In this document: positions 24,896 through 32,796 of the stretch, piece after piece
How the letters are laid out: the number at the start of each line of letters is the position of its first letter
Numbering within the stretch: the first letter of the stretch is position 1
Made by a program: the position numbers and the translations under genes
Assembly (NCBI GenBank): GCA_037349105.1
Contig: JAYJMM010000115.1
Location: 100,890 to 164,889 of the forward strand
DNA length: 64,000 nucleotides
Direction of reading: 5' to 3'
Source: Limnomonas spitsbergensis
Lineage: Eukaryota; Chlorophyta; Chlorophyceae; Chlamydomonadales
Notes under the pieces: generated by a model
Told to the model about the DNA's origin: nothing
The model's input: only the letters and a program-made list of their open reading frames with translations
Databases searched by the model: none

Positions 24896-27800
24896 TTACT
24901 CAAAAAGGTTTTGAGCGTCAAGGAGTAATTCAGGAGTCAGGTTCTTGAGTGGCTCCCATGAATTGTGAGTGTCATCGTAACCAAGCCATTTGATTAGGAC
25001 CTGCTTGACTCGCTTTTTGCCGACTCGTCGAATGCGATGTGACAAGAGCGACTCGACCTGGTATAATGGTAAACCATCCACGACTTGAGGCTCGACAGGT
25101 ACTGGGTTTGAACTGGTACTGGGCTTGAACTGTCGTAAGAGTGACACGTGGAAGACTGGGTGAACTCGAGTGTAATTCTCGGGTAGTTGCAACCTAGCAG
25201 CATTGCCACCAGAAGTTAAACTCAGGATTGTCACTGGGCCGATATACTTGGGATGAAGTTTCTTAACTCCGGTCTGGAACTTGAAGTTTCTTGTTGACAG
25301 GAGAACTTGGTCACCTGCTTGAAAAGTGTGAGGTGCTCGGAAGCGCGTGTCAGCGTACGACGACTGGCGATCCTGCGCAGCTCGTAATAGTTTCTGAACT
25401 TGAACTAGAGTGTCATCCAGGTCACTGAAGACTGAATCAAGAGCTGGAATTTGCTTGTCTGGAATGTCGATTGACAAAGGGGTATACGGGTTGCGTCCAC
25501 AGTTCAGGTAGAACGGGGTGTGCCTGGTCGTACTGGTCTTGGCATTGTTAATGGACATAGCAACAACTGGTAGGAGTTCTTCCCAAGTGACATGGTTTCC
25601 ATCAATGAAATGCCTAAGCACTTCTTCGACGACTCGATTCATTCGCTCTGTTTGACCATCTGTTTGGGGGTGGAAAGCAGTTGAAAATCTGGGCTGTACA
25701 CCAAGGCGGTGACACATGGTCTTCCAGAATGACGAAGTGAATCGAACATCTCTGTCAGAAATGATGTTTCTAGGAAAACCGTGATGCTGGAATACATGTG
25801 AGATGAAAACTCGAGCAACATCTTCAGATGTGCTAGATTTCCTGACTGGGGCTAGACAAACAAACTTTGTAAGCTTGTCCACAATGACCATGATGCCATC
25901 ATGACCACTGGCTGACTGGGGCAAGTCAAACACAAAGTCCATGGTGACAGTGTGCCATCTGGAATCAGGGATTTCTAGTGGCTGGTTTAGACCAAAGGGC
26001 CTCTTGTTTGCAGACTTGTTCCTCTGGCATGAGGCACATGATGAGACGTACTTTTGTACATCTGCCTGGATTGAGGGCCACCAAAATTGGCGTTTGATGT
26101 GGTCCAGTGTTGTCTTCCAATTGAAATGTCCTGCAAGGGGTGAATCATGGTGATCTCGAATGACTTCTTGTCGAAGTGCTACTGGGATAATGACTAGGCC
26201 TGCATGAGACCAGTAGCCATTGCTAAAGGACCATTCTCGAGTTTTACTGGAAAGTTTGAATTCTGGATCAATGCTAGACTCGTTCTTGATTCTTTGCATG
26301 AAATCTGGGCATGACTCGTTAACTGTGATTGCAAATAGCATTGCAGCATGGGCAGGTCCTTGGTGTGGCAACCTGGAAAGGGAATCAGCTGGGTTGGTAG
26401 CACCTGGTCGGTACTTCACAGTGAACTCGAATCGAGATAGGAACTCGCTCCATCTTGCTTGCCTACGTGACAGGGTGGGCTGCTTGGAGAAAAATGTCAG
26501 GGGGTTGTGATCAGTCACAATGTTTAGGCCATTGCTGCCTTCTAGATAGCATCGCCACTCCTTGAGAGCTTTGATAATTCCAAGGAGTTCTTGTTCGCCA
26601 GTAGTGTAATTGCGCTCGGCAGGTGAGAACTTGGCAGAGAAGTACGCGACAGGTCGACCTTGTTGCGTAAGCACTGCACCACATCCAGTGATGGAGGCAT
26701 CTGAAACGAGTTCGTACGATTGGTTTGGATCTGGGTATGCAAGAACTGGAGGCGAAGCTAACGCTTCCTTGATAGCTTGAAAAGCCAACAGAGCGTCAGC
26801 TCCTCCTGAGAACTGGACGGTTTTCTTGGTCAAATGGTACAAGGGTGCTGCCAGCCTGGAGAGGTTCGGAATGAATTTGCGAAAGTAATTTGCTAGGCCT
26901 AGAAATTGCAAGACACCTGTTGCACTGGTCGGGAATTCCCACTCGGTAAGCGCTCGAATTTTGTCTGGGTCAGCAGCCACACCTTCTTTCGAAAGAATGT
27001 GCCCTAGGTACTTGACTTGAGCCTGCAGAAATTTGCACTTGGAAAATTTGACCTGCAGTCCTGATTCCCGTATTTTGTCAAACACTTGTCTTAAATGCTG
27101 GAGGTGCTGTTCTGGTGTCTGGGACAGGATCATGATGTCATCAATGTAAATGAGGACGAATGCTAGATCAGCAAAGATTTTATTGACAGTGCTCTGGTAT
27201 TGACTGGGCGCGTTCGAAAGACCCATTGGCAGGCAACGCCATGCATAATGGCCGAAGGGTGTAGCAAAAGCTGTCTTGGGCTGGTCTTCCTCGGAAATAA
27301 GCAGTTGGTGAAAGCCACCTGCCATGTCTAGACAAGAGAAACATGAAGCTCCGCGAGCTGCATCTAGAAGATCATCGATCCTTGGTAGTGGGTAGCGTAG
27401 TTTGACAGTTAGTTCGTTCAAGGCTCGGTAATCAAGGCAGAACCTAAGTCCTCCATTTGGTTTCTTGATGAACAAGACTGGGGCTCCATAAGGACTGTTG
27501 ACAGGGGTGATGATTCCTTTGTCAAGTAGCTCGGCAACCTGTTTCTTGAGTTCTTCAGACTCGGCTGGAGAGAGACGAAAGTTCCTGCGAAAAGGTGGTT
27601 TAGCGCCAGCGACCAGATCGATCGTGTGCTCTAGAGGTGGGACTTTCGCTCCGCCAGCTCGAGGGGTTTCTGAAAAAATGTCATCGTACTCGTCGATCAG
27701 TGAAGTAATCGCTGTACGCTGGTCTGGGTGCACATGGTTCATGTTTGCTAGTTTTTCTCGACTGGTTTTATGGTCTAGTTCTCCTTCTGGATTTGGTACT

Positions 27801-28972
27801 GGTTGTAACTCCTCGTCTGGTTCGCTAGCCTGTGGTGTCAATACAGCTAAGAATGCTCGGTGGCGACCAGACTTGAGTAATTTGGCTGCAAGGCCAGCTG
27901 GGATTTGATCGGTCTTCGTACGTGTACGGCATGGTCGGGATTCGTCTTCAGCGTCACACTGTCCAGCGTTATTGTCATGGGTCGGATCGGCTGGGCTAGA
28001 AGTGGTCTTCACAGCATGAGCAACCTGTACTGCACCTGTGCCACGTAAAACACACGAATTCAAGACCTCATGAACGACCCCGTCAGTGATGGTCATGAGA
28101 CTAGACTGGTCTGGGCTGTACTGCAAATTACAAGAGTGTGTTTTCATGAAGTCTTCGCCAATGATTAAATCAATGGTATCGAGAAACGCTGGGAGGATGT
28201 GAACTGTAGCTTCAAAGTCAGTCCGGCCGAACGTAACAGTGAGACTCGCAGAACCTAGGACAGTACAGTCTCGACCAGCCGCAGTGGCCACTGCTCGATA
28301 TTTACTTGAACGAATCTGGAGTCCGAGTTTCTTGGCAAGTTTGGCTCCCATGAAACATGAGGATGCCCCCGAATCAAATAGACACTTGAGGTTTTTGCCA
28401 TGTGCTTGGCCGTGGTAGGTTGCTGCTAGGGGCTGGTCATCACCATCTTGGTGATTTCCATCTTGTTTTACATCCTTGTCTTGGCTGGTATGCAATATCT
28501 GGACTCGATCATCAACTTGTATTTTGGCTAGAACTCGACACTGGGCTGTTTCTCTTGTATCAGCTGGGATTACAAAGGCAAGTACTGGGGATGGTTTCAT
28601 ACCCTTATTCATAGCGGTACCAAGCGCTGAACTGGATTCGTATTTCTTGACTAGGAAAGAGTGTTGGAGTAGCGGTTGTAATCCTGCTGCTTGTCTGGAG
28701 GAAACTAGAAGACATGAACTGGTGTTGGGTCTGTTGTTCAAATAAAGCCTGGCTTGGCTTCTGGTTTTTGCAACGTAAATCTGGTGTTTGTCTGGAGAGT
28801 TGGAGTGAATGACTGGAAGCGTGCAGGTACAATTCAAATGTTCGTTACAAATCACTCGGTCGTACGTCAGGAAGCTAGAGTTCATCAAGTCAGACACGTG
28901 ATTCTCAACTGCAGTGCACACATGACATCTAGAGACAGGAGGGGGACCCGGGAATACCTCCTGCAAAAATTC
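24896..28972 (-). CDS. Pol polyprotein (PR-RT-RNase H-IN-chromodomain), read after an in-frame UAG
   Basis: Open from the codon after the gag UAG to a TAA at 24898-24896. Numbering here starts at the TTG at 28966-28964, giving 1,356 residues. A Cys/His cluster lies near 14-48. Protease has DSGA at 198-201 and a LIIGEDF motif near 267-273. Reverse transcriptase spans about 455-660, with D547 and YIDD at 607-610. RNase H has D756, E793, D819 and D861. Integrase has a zinc site H940, H947, C977, C980 and catalytic D1010, D1071, E1107 (35 residues between the last two, the family spacing). A degenerate GPY/F module (IGPV near 1242) and a chromodomain (1301-1355) follow. No catalytic residue is missing and no frameshift is seen. 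There is no ATG at the start: the first is codon 28 (28885-28883), so expression by UAG readthrough as Gag-Pol is inferred. Proteolytic cleavage sites are not predicted. Confidence 0.95.
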   Translation of the reverse strand, partial: EFLQEVFPGPPPVSRCHVCTAVENHVSDLMNSSFLTYDRVICNEHLNCTCTLPVIHSNSPDKHQIYVAKTRSQARLYLNNRPNTSSCLLVSSRQAAGLQPLLQHSFLVKKYESSSALGTAMNKGMKPSPVLAFVIPADTRETAQCRVLAKIQVDDRVQILHTSQDKDVKQDGNHQDGDDQPLAATYHGQAHGKNLKCLFDSGASSCFMGAKLAKKLGLQIRSSKYRAVATAAGRDCTVLGSASLTVTFGRTDFEATVHILPAFLDTIDLIIGEDFMKTHSCNLQYSPDQSSLMTITDGVVHEVLNSCVLRGTGAVQVAHAVKTTSSPADPTHDNNAGQCDAEDESRPCRTRTKTDQIPAGLAAKLLKSGRHRAFLAVLTPQASEPDEELQPVPNPEGELDHKTSREKLANMNHVHPDQRTAITSLIDEYDDIFSETPRAGGAKVPPLEHTIDLVAGAKPPFRRNFRLSPAESEELKKQVAELLDKGIITPVNSPYGAPVLFIKKPNGGLRFCLDYRALNELTVKLRYPLPRIDDLLDAARGASCFSCLDMAGGFHQLLISEEDQPKTAFATPFGHYAWRCLPMGLSNAPSQYQSTVNKIFADLAFVLIYIDDIMILSQTPEQHLQHLRQVFDKIRESGLQVKFSKCKFLQAQVKYLGHILSKEGVAADPDKIRALTEWEFPTSATGVLQFLGLANYFRKFIPNLSRLAAPLYHLTKKTVQFSGGADALLAFQAIKEALASPPVLAYPDPNQSYELVSDASITGCGAVLTQQGRPVAYFSAKFSPAERNYTTGEQELLGIIKALKEWRCYLEGSNGLNIVTDHNPLTFFSKQPTLSRRQARWSEFLSRFEFTVKYRPGATNPADSLSRLPHQGPAHAAMLFAITVNESCPDFMQRIKNESSIDPEFKLSSKTREWSFSNGYWSHAGLVIIPVALRQEVIRDHHDSPLAGHFNWKTTLDHIKRQFWWPSIQADVQKYVSSCASCQRNKSANKRPFGLNQPLEIPDSRWHTVTMDFVFDLPQSASGHDGIMVIVDKLTKFVCLAPVRKSSTSEDVARVFISHVFQHHGFPRNIISDRDVRFTSSFWKTMCHRLGVQPRFSTAFHPQTDGQTERMNRVVEEVLRHFIDGNHVTWEELLPVVAMSINNAKTSTTRHTPFYLNCGRNPYTPLSIDIPDKQIPALDSVFSDLDDTLVQVQKLLRAAQDRQSSYADTRFRAPHTFQAGDQVLLSTRNFKFQTGVKKLHPKYIGPVTILSLTSGGNAARLQLPENYTRVHPVFHVSLLRQFKPSTSSNPVPVEPQVVDGLPLYQVESLLSHRIRRVGKKRVKQVLIKWLGYDDTHNSWEPLKNLTPELLLDAQNLFE
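24901..25066 (-). other. Chromodomain at the integrase C terminus
   Basis: Residues about 1301-1355 of pol. The fold signature is visible: an aromatic plus VE at the start (Y1302, V1304, E1305), IKWLGY at 1325-1330, then NSWEP at 1335-1339 and a closing helix. The three positions that form the methyl-lysine cage in HP1-type domains are aromatic here (Y1302, W1327, Y1330). In chromoviruses this module is known to bias integration to H3K9-methylated chromatin; that it does so here is inference, supported by both copies lying in satellite. Confidence 0.88.
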
Positions 28973-28975
28973 CTA
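28936..28975 (-). promoter_or_regulatory. Putative UAG readthrough element at the gag-pol junction
   Basis: In element sense the gag frame ends CAG TAG GAA. Nine nucleotides after the TAG comes CAGGAGG (28963-28957), a 14-nt loop, then CCTCCTG (28942-28936), a perfect 7-bp inverted repeat that can gain one G-U pair at its base. Pol continues in the same frame. The layout, amber stop plus a spacer of about 8 nt plus structure, matches gammaretroviral readthrough signals. No pseudoknot partner was found by eye. Alternative explanations are reinitiation at the ATG at 28885 or a host that reads UAG as an amino acid. Confidence 0.7.
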
Positions 28976-30472
28976 CTGGGAAGGAGGCTTGTTTTCCTTC
29001 TTCTCAGGGCAGTTCTTGGCTTGGTGGCAACCTGCCCGGCAGTACCAGCACAGGTTATACTCGTTCAATGATTGCTTCGCAGCGATGCTCAGTGCACCCA
29101 CGTACTTGTAGTACGGGCAGGACTCGAATGGGGTCTTGAAGTTTTTGGCCTCTTTCCCGGAGCTGGTCTGGGCGCTGGGCTCGATCTTCCTCTTCGGAAC
29201 GGACTCGGTGTGTGCCAGCCGAGCGCGTCGCGGCTGCTGGAAGTCCTGTGTTTTGGCAGGGTACTCGGGTTTGTGCACTGGTCTGGTATCTGTGCGGTAG
29301 CTGGGTCTGGTCACTGGGGTGTAACTGGATCTTGATACTGGGGTGTAGCTGGATCTGGGTACTGGTACGAAACAGGCACGTGCACTGGTCATTCGCAGGT
29401 CCTCGACATATGCGAATTTCATGAGGTTTGGCAGGGATTGCCAGGTATTTCCATCCTTGTCTAGAATGCAGCGTTGTTTCAGGGATGGATCCATGCCTGA
29501 TAGGTAATGGACGCACAAGGTTGCTTGAGATTCGTCGGGCAAGAGTCTGGTCACGTTCAGGAATTGCTGGGAGTACTGGGAGGCTGACTGGGAACCCTGG
29601 GTGATCATACGACCGACTAGTTGTTCGCGGGCAATGTCAACTGCTGAACGTACCTCGCCGGACACGAAGTTTGTGAGGGCCAGGATGAACTCGTTTTGCT
29701 CGAACAGCATGTGGGACTCGATGTAGTTCATTAAGAACTCCTTGACCTCGGGATCGTCGATAAAGACAGACATGTCCTCGGGGTAGCGGTGACCGTTCTC
29801 GAGCAGCCAGCGCCTGAGCTCCTCGAAGCTCATCGCGATTAATCTCGGCTTGTTCTTGCACTGTTGGAAGAACGGCTTGTTCATCCGGCCTGGTGCAGGC
29901 AAGGCTGGGGGACGACGACGATAGTCAGTCTCGCGTCTGACAGGTACTGGGATTTGAACTTGGGTGGGTACACTGGTAACAGGATTCCCGACAAGACGAA
30001 CGGTAGGAGTAACAACAGGCTGGGCTGGGACAGCAGTTGAATCTAGTCTGGTTAAGAGTGACTGCAAGAGTTGCAATTCACCTTGCTTGAGTTGTTTCTT
30101 GAATTGCTCGAACATATCGTCCTGCATGTAGGACGAGGTATGCTGGGCCGGTAGAGGGTCCGTGCTGCAGCCAGCGACGCAAGGTGTGATCAAGACTCGA
30201 GGGTTGGCCACCGCTGCGTATGTTGCAGGTGCCACGGAAGCCACAGCGATGGGCTGGAGAGCTGGTCTCGGTGCAGCTACCGCAATTGGGACAGGGGCTT
30301 GTGCTGGTGCTGGTACTGGTGCTGGTACTGGTGCTGGTGCTGGTGCTGGTGCTGGTGCTGGTGCTGCAGCGACCATGTCGGGAACGACAATGGCGGGAAG
30401 CTGGGCAGGAGCTGGGTTGTCGACTTGAAGGTTGTTCACTGCGCGTTTGGATTTGTTTCGTTTAGCGACCAT
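28973..30472 (-). CDS. Gag polyprotein of copy 1
   Basis: 499 codons from ATG (30472) to TAG (28975-28973). The ATG is the first one in the leader. The N terminus is basic (MVAKRNKSKR), followed by an Ala-Pro/Val-Pro dipeptide tract at about 37-60 and a Gln/Leu-rich helical stretch at about 117-143. A conserved-looking capsid-like helical region lies at about 200-365, and 8-residue repeats ending SSYT or PSYR at about 370-392. The nucleocapsid end has a CCHC zinc knuckle, C475-X2-C478-X4-H483-X4-C488. Gag assembles the virus-like particle and packages element RNA. The gene is intact here. The matching gag in copy 2 has a longer Ala-Pro tract and several frame breaks. Confidence 0.93.
   Translation of the reverse strand: MVAKRNKSKRAVNNLQVDNPAPAQLPAIVVPDMVAAAPAPAPAPAPAPVPAPVPAPAQAPVPIAVAAPRPALQPIAVASVAPATYAAVANPRVLITPCVAGCSTDPLPAQHTSSYMQDDMFEQFKKQLKQGELQLLQSLLTRLDSTAVPAQPVVTPTVRLVGNPVTSVPTQVQIPVPVRRETDYRRRPPALPAPGRMNKPFFQQCKNKPRLIAMSFEELRRWLLENGHRYPEDMSVFIDDPEVKEFLMNYIESHMLFEQNEFILALTNFVSGEVRSAVDIAREQLVGRMITQGSQSASQYSQQFLNVTRLLPDESQATLCVHYLSGMDPSLKQRCILDKDGNTWQSLPNLMKFAYVEDLRMTSARACFVPVPRSSYTPVSRSSYTPVTRPSYRTDTRPVHKPEYPAKTQDFQQPRRARLAHTESVPKRKIEPSAQTSSGKEAKNFKTPFESCPYYKYVGALSIAAKQSLNEYNLCWYCRAGCHQAKNCPEKKENKPPSQ
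30293..30364 (-). repeat. In-frame GCACCA-type minisatellite in gag (copy 1)
   Basis: A tract of 6-bp units on the minus strand encoding twelve dipeptides (Ala-Pro, with Val-Pro and one Ala-Gln). Copy 2 has seventeen dipeptides at the same place, a 30-bp difference that keeps the frame. It codes a flexible proline-rich linker in Gag. Confidence 0.9.
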
Positions 30473-30845
30473 TAGATTGTGAATTACTGTGAAAGTTCAG
30501 CAATCAGGAAGCTTATGACTGGTCTGGACTGGAGTGTACGGAATTCAAACCGTCGGAGTCGAACAACTCAAGTTACGACACTTACTAGACTCAGTCAACG
30601 CAACAAGTGCGTGCCTGGGACTCGGGACAAGGGCTGGAAATCCGTCGGCTCCGCCGAGCTTGTCAGACCAATAGTAGATACTGTCGAGTTGCTCTGGGGT
30701 TGGCCCTGATCCGGACACTGGACTGGGGTCGGTACTGGAATTCGAATAGTTTTAACCCTGACAGGTCTAAGGGACGCGACTGCCCAGCGCGCGTGTCTCA
30801 AAACTCTTTCGAGCCGACGGCAGGGTTCTGTCAATGAAACTGCGA

Positions 30846-30857
30846 CAGGATCGAACC
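30846..30857 (-). other. Second primer-tRNA complementary block (T-arm box)
   Basis: In element sense GGTTCGATCCTG, about 5 nt after the primer-binding site. Its complement, CAGGATCGAACC, is one nucleotide short of the T arm of eukaryotic initiator tRNA-Met as I recall it (CAGGATCGAAACC), whose loop begins with A rather than T. Ty1 and Ty3 are known to use extra tRNA contacts beyond the acceptor stem. The assignment rests on recalled tRNA sequence and is tentative. Confidence 0.5.
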
Positions 30858-30862
30858 GATAA

Positions 30863-30875
30863 GGCTCTGGAACCA
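30863..30875 (-). other. Primer-binding site of copy 1
   Basis: One base inside the 5' LTR, element sense TGGTTCCAGAGCC. The leading TGG pairs with the CCA end of a tRNA. The core resembles the initiator-Met type site TGGTATCAGAGC at 10 of 12 positions; the two differences fall in the acceptor stem, so another tRNA is possible. Confidence 0.75.
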
Positions 30876-30876
30876 C

Positions 30877-31279
30877 TGAAGAGGTCCTAGGTGCCCTAGG
30901 GGGCAGGACTCTTATATCTAGACAGGGACTCACTAGTAGAGGAACGTGAAGGGGAGTCCGGGACGGTGTTGAGGGTAGACGAGTAGTCGGAGAGTTGACT
31001 GAGGGGGGACTAGGTGCTCACGAGGGGAGACTGCTGGAGACTAGAGATTTGATAGTGGGACAGTCAGGTATTGAGCCTGATGGATTGATCTCGTCTGAGA
31101 CTTCCCGATGCCTAGCAGAGCTCGCTTATATGGGAGGTGCAGGGTTTAACCCGTGAGGGTTCTGGTCTGGGCTTGCCAGGCGACCCTGCAACTTCCGTAT
31201 GGAGCGTAAGCGCCGATAACGTAAGGCAGGTCGCGTCAGCGACTGGTAATTCTGGGGTACTGGTTACATGACCATTACA
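30877..31279 (-). repeat. 5' LTR of copy 1
   Basis: 403 bp, reading as identical to the 3' LTR at 24137-24539. It is the promoter-bearing LTR for this copy, since gag and pol run leftward from it. It ends at the right target-site duplication. Confidence 0.97.
31125..31131 (-). promoter_or_regulatory. TATA box in the 5' LTR
   Basis: Element sense ATATAAG, 148 bp into the LTR, a usual place for the U3 TATA box of LTR retrotransposons. Downstream sequence to the gag ATG has no ATG, which fits a start site shortly after it. A second GATATAAGAG near the LTR 3' end is a weaker alternative. Confidence 0.65.
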
Positions 31280-31284
31280 CTAGT
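31280..31284. repeat. Target-site duplication of copy 1, right
   Basis: CTAGT, identical to 24132-24136. Satellite resumes here in the same orientation and register as left of the element. Confidence 0.96.
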
Positions 31285-32796
31285 GCTTCTGGCCAGTTTG
31301 CTTGCGCACCACCCCCGTGCTTCTGGCTAGTTTGCTTGCGCACCAACCAAGTGCTTCAGGACATTTTGCTTGCGCACCACCCTAGTGCTTCTGGCCAGCT
31401 TGCTTGCGCACCACCCTAGTGCTTCTGGCCAGCTTGCTTGCACACCACCCTAGTGCTTCTGGCCAGCTTGCTTGCGCACCACCCTAGTGCTTCTGGCCAG
31501 TTTGCTTGCGCACCACCCTAGTGCTTCTGGCCAGCTTGCTTGCGCACCACCCTAGTGCTTCTGGCCAGCTTGCTTGCGCACCACCCTAGTGCTTCTGGCC
31601 AGCTTGCTTGCGCACCACCCCAGTGCTTCTGGCCAGCTTGCTTGCGCACCACCCCAGTGCTTCTGGCTAGTTTGCTTGCGCACCACCCTAGTGCTTCAGG
31701 ACATTTTGCTTGCGCACCACCCTAGTGCTTCTGTTCAGCTTGTTTGCGCACCACCCTATTGCTTCTGGCCAGCTTGCATGCGCACCACCCTTTTGCTTCT
31801 GGCCAGCTTGCTTGCACACCACCCTAGTGCTTCTGGCCAGCTTGCTTGCGCACCACCCTAGTAGTGCTTATGGCCAGCTTGCTTGCGCACCACCCTAGTA
31901 GTGCTTCTGGCCAGCTTGCTTGCGCACCACCCTAGTGCTTCTGGCCAGTTTGCGTGCACACCACCCTAGTGCTTCTGGCCAGCTTGCTTGCGCACCACCC
32001 TAGTGCTTCTGGCAAGTTTGCTTGCGCACCACCCTAGTGCTTCTGGCCAGCTTGCTTGCGCATCACCCTAGTGCTTCTGGCCAACTTGCTTGCGCACCAC
32101 CCTAGTGCTTCTGGCCAGCTTGTTTGCGCACCACCCTAGTGCTTCTGGCCAGCTTGCTTGCGCACCACCCTAGTGCTTCTGGCCAGCTTGCTTGCGCACC
32201 ACCCTAGTGCTTCTGGCCAGCTTGCTTGCGCACCACCCTAGTGCTTCTGGCCAGCTTGCATGCGCACCACCCTAGTGCTTCTGGCCAGCTTGCTTGCGCA
32301 CCACCCTAGTGCTTCTGGCCAGCTTGCTTGCGCACCACCCTAGTGCTTCTGGCCAGCTTGCTTGCGCACCACCCTAGTAGTGCTTCTGGCCAGCTTGCTT
32401 GCGCACCACCCTAGTGCTTCTGGCCAGTTTGCTTGCGCACCACCCTAGTGCTTCTGTCCAGCTTGCTTGCGCACCACCCTAGTGCTTCTGGCCAGCTTGC
32501 TTGCGCACCACCCTATTGCTTCTGGCCAGCTTGCTTGCGCACCACCCTATTGCTTCTGACCAGCTTGCTTGCGCACCACCCTAGTGCTTCAGGCCAGCTT
32601 GCTTGCGCACCACCCTAGTGCTTCTGGCCAGCTTGCTTGCGCACCACCCTAGTGCTTCTGGCCAGCTTGCTTGCTCACTACCTTAGTGCTTCTGGCCAGC
32701 ATGCTTGCGCACCACCCTAGTGCTTCTGACCAACTTGCTTGCGCACCACCCCAGTGCTTCTGGCTAGTTTGCTTGCGCACCACCCTAGTGCTTCTG
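31280..32796. repeat. 2,908-bp higher-order repeat, copy 2, right part
   Basis: Right part of the higher-order repeat split by the retrotransposon. It matches 21224-22740 with few differences, one being CACCCCCGTGC at about 31311 against CACCCCTGTGC. Similarity ends near 32805, where AGCTTGTTTGC and an AGT duplication replace AGCTTGATTGC. Confidence 0.8.

Larger units (their letters stand above)
30473..30876 (-). other. 5' untranslated leader of copy 1
   Basis: 404 bp between the 5' LTR and the gag ATG, holding the primer-binding site and presumably the packaging signal. No ATG occurs in the element sense. It differs from the copy 2 leader by one extra T in a CCCTTAGA versus CCCTAGA context near 30768. 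Open frames across it lack ATG, and the longest is broken by that indel, so no coding is called. Confidence 0.85.
24137..31279 (-). mobile_element. Complete Ty3/Gypsy chromovirus-type LTR retrotransposon, copy 1
   Basis: A 7,143-bp element on the minus strand. It has 403-bp LTRs (30877-31279 is the 5' LTR, 24137-24539 the 3' LTR) starting TG and ending CA, a perfect 5-bp target-site duplication, primer-binding site, gag, pol and polypurine tract. The order protease, reverse transcriptase, RNase H, integrase marks Ty3/Gypsy; the C-terminal chromodomain marks the chromovirus group. The LTRs read as identical along their length, and both frames are open except for one in-frame UAG between them, so the insertion looks recent and potentially autonomous. 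It sits inside a 34-bp satellite and interrupts a 2.9-kb higher-order repeat. Transcription or movement cannot be judged from sequence. Confidence 0.97.

Noticed and set aside
24736..24948. 70-codon plus-strand frame in the 3' region of copy 1
   Set aside because: It starts at GTG, is low complexity in part and is antisense to the end of pol; nothing supports it.
27498..27908. 136-codon open frame antisense to pol
   Set aside because: It lies opposite the pol reading frame between protease and reverse transcriptase, has no recognisable domain and is explained by the codon composition of pol.
28964..28966. TTG as a true start codon for pol
   Set aside because: It is only the first alternative start after the gag stop. 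The frame is continuous with gag through the UAG, so readthrough is preferred.
30162..30465. Ala-Gly and Val-Leu repeat open frames opposite gag, also at 62803-63146
   Set aside because: They are antisense readings of the GCACCA minisatellite in gag.
30595..30933. 112-codon frame across the 5' LTR end and leader (and 62346-62615 in copy 2)
   Set aside because: It starts at GTG, not ATG, overlaps the primer-binding site and is broken by a 1-bp indel between the two copies.
24137..31279. Satellite monomer derived from the retrotransposon or its LTR
   Set aside because: By eye I found no stretch of the 34-bp unit in the element beyond short words such as CTAG; a proper alignment would be needed to reopen this.
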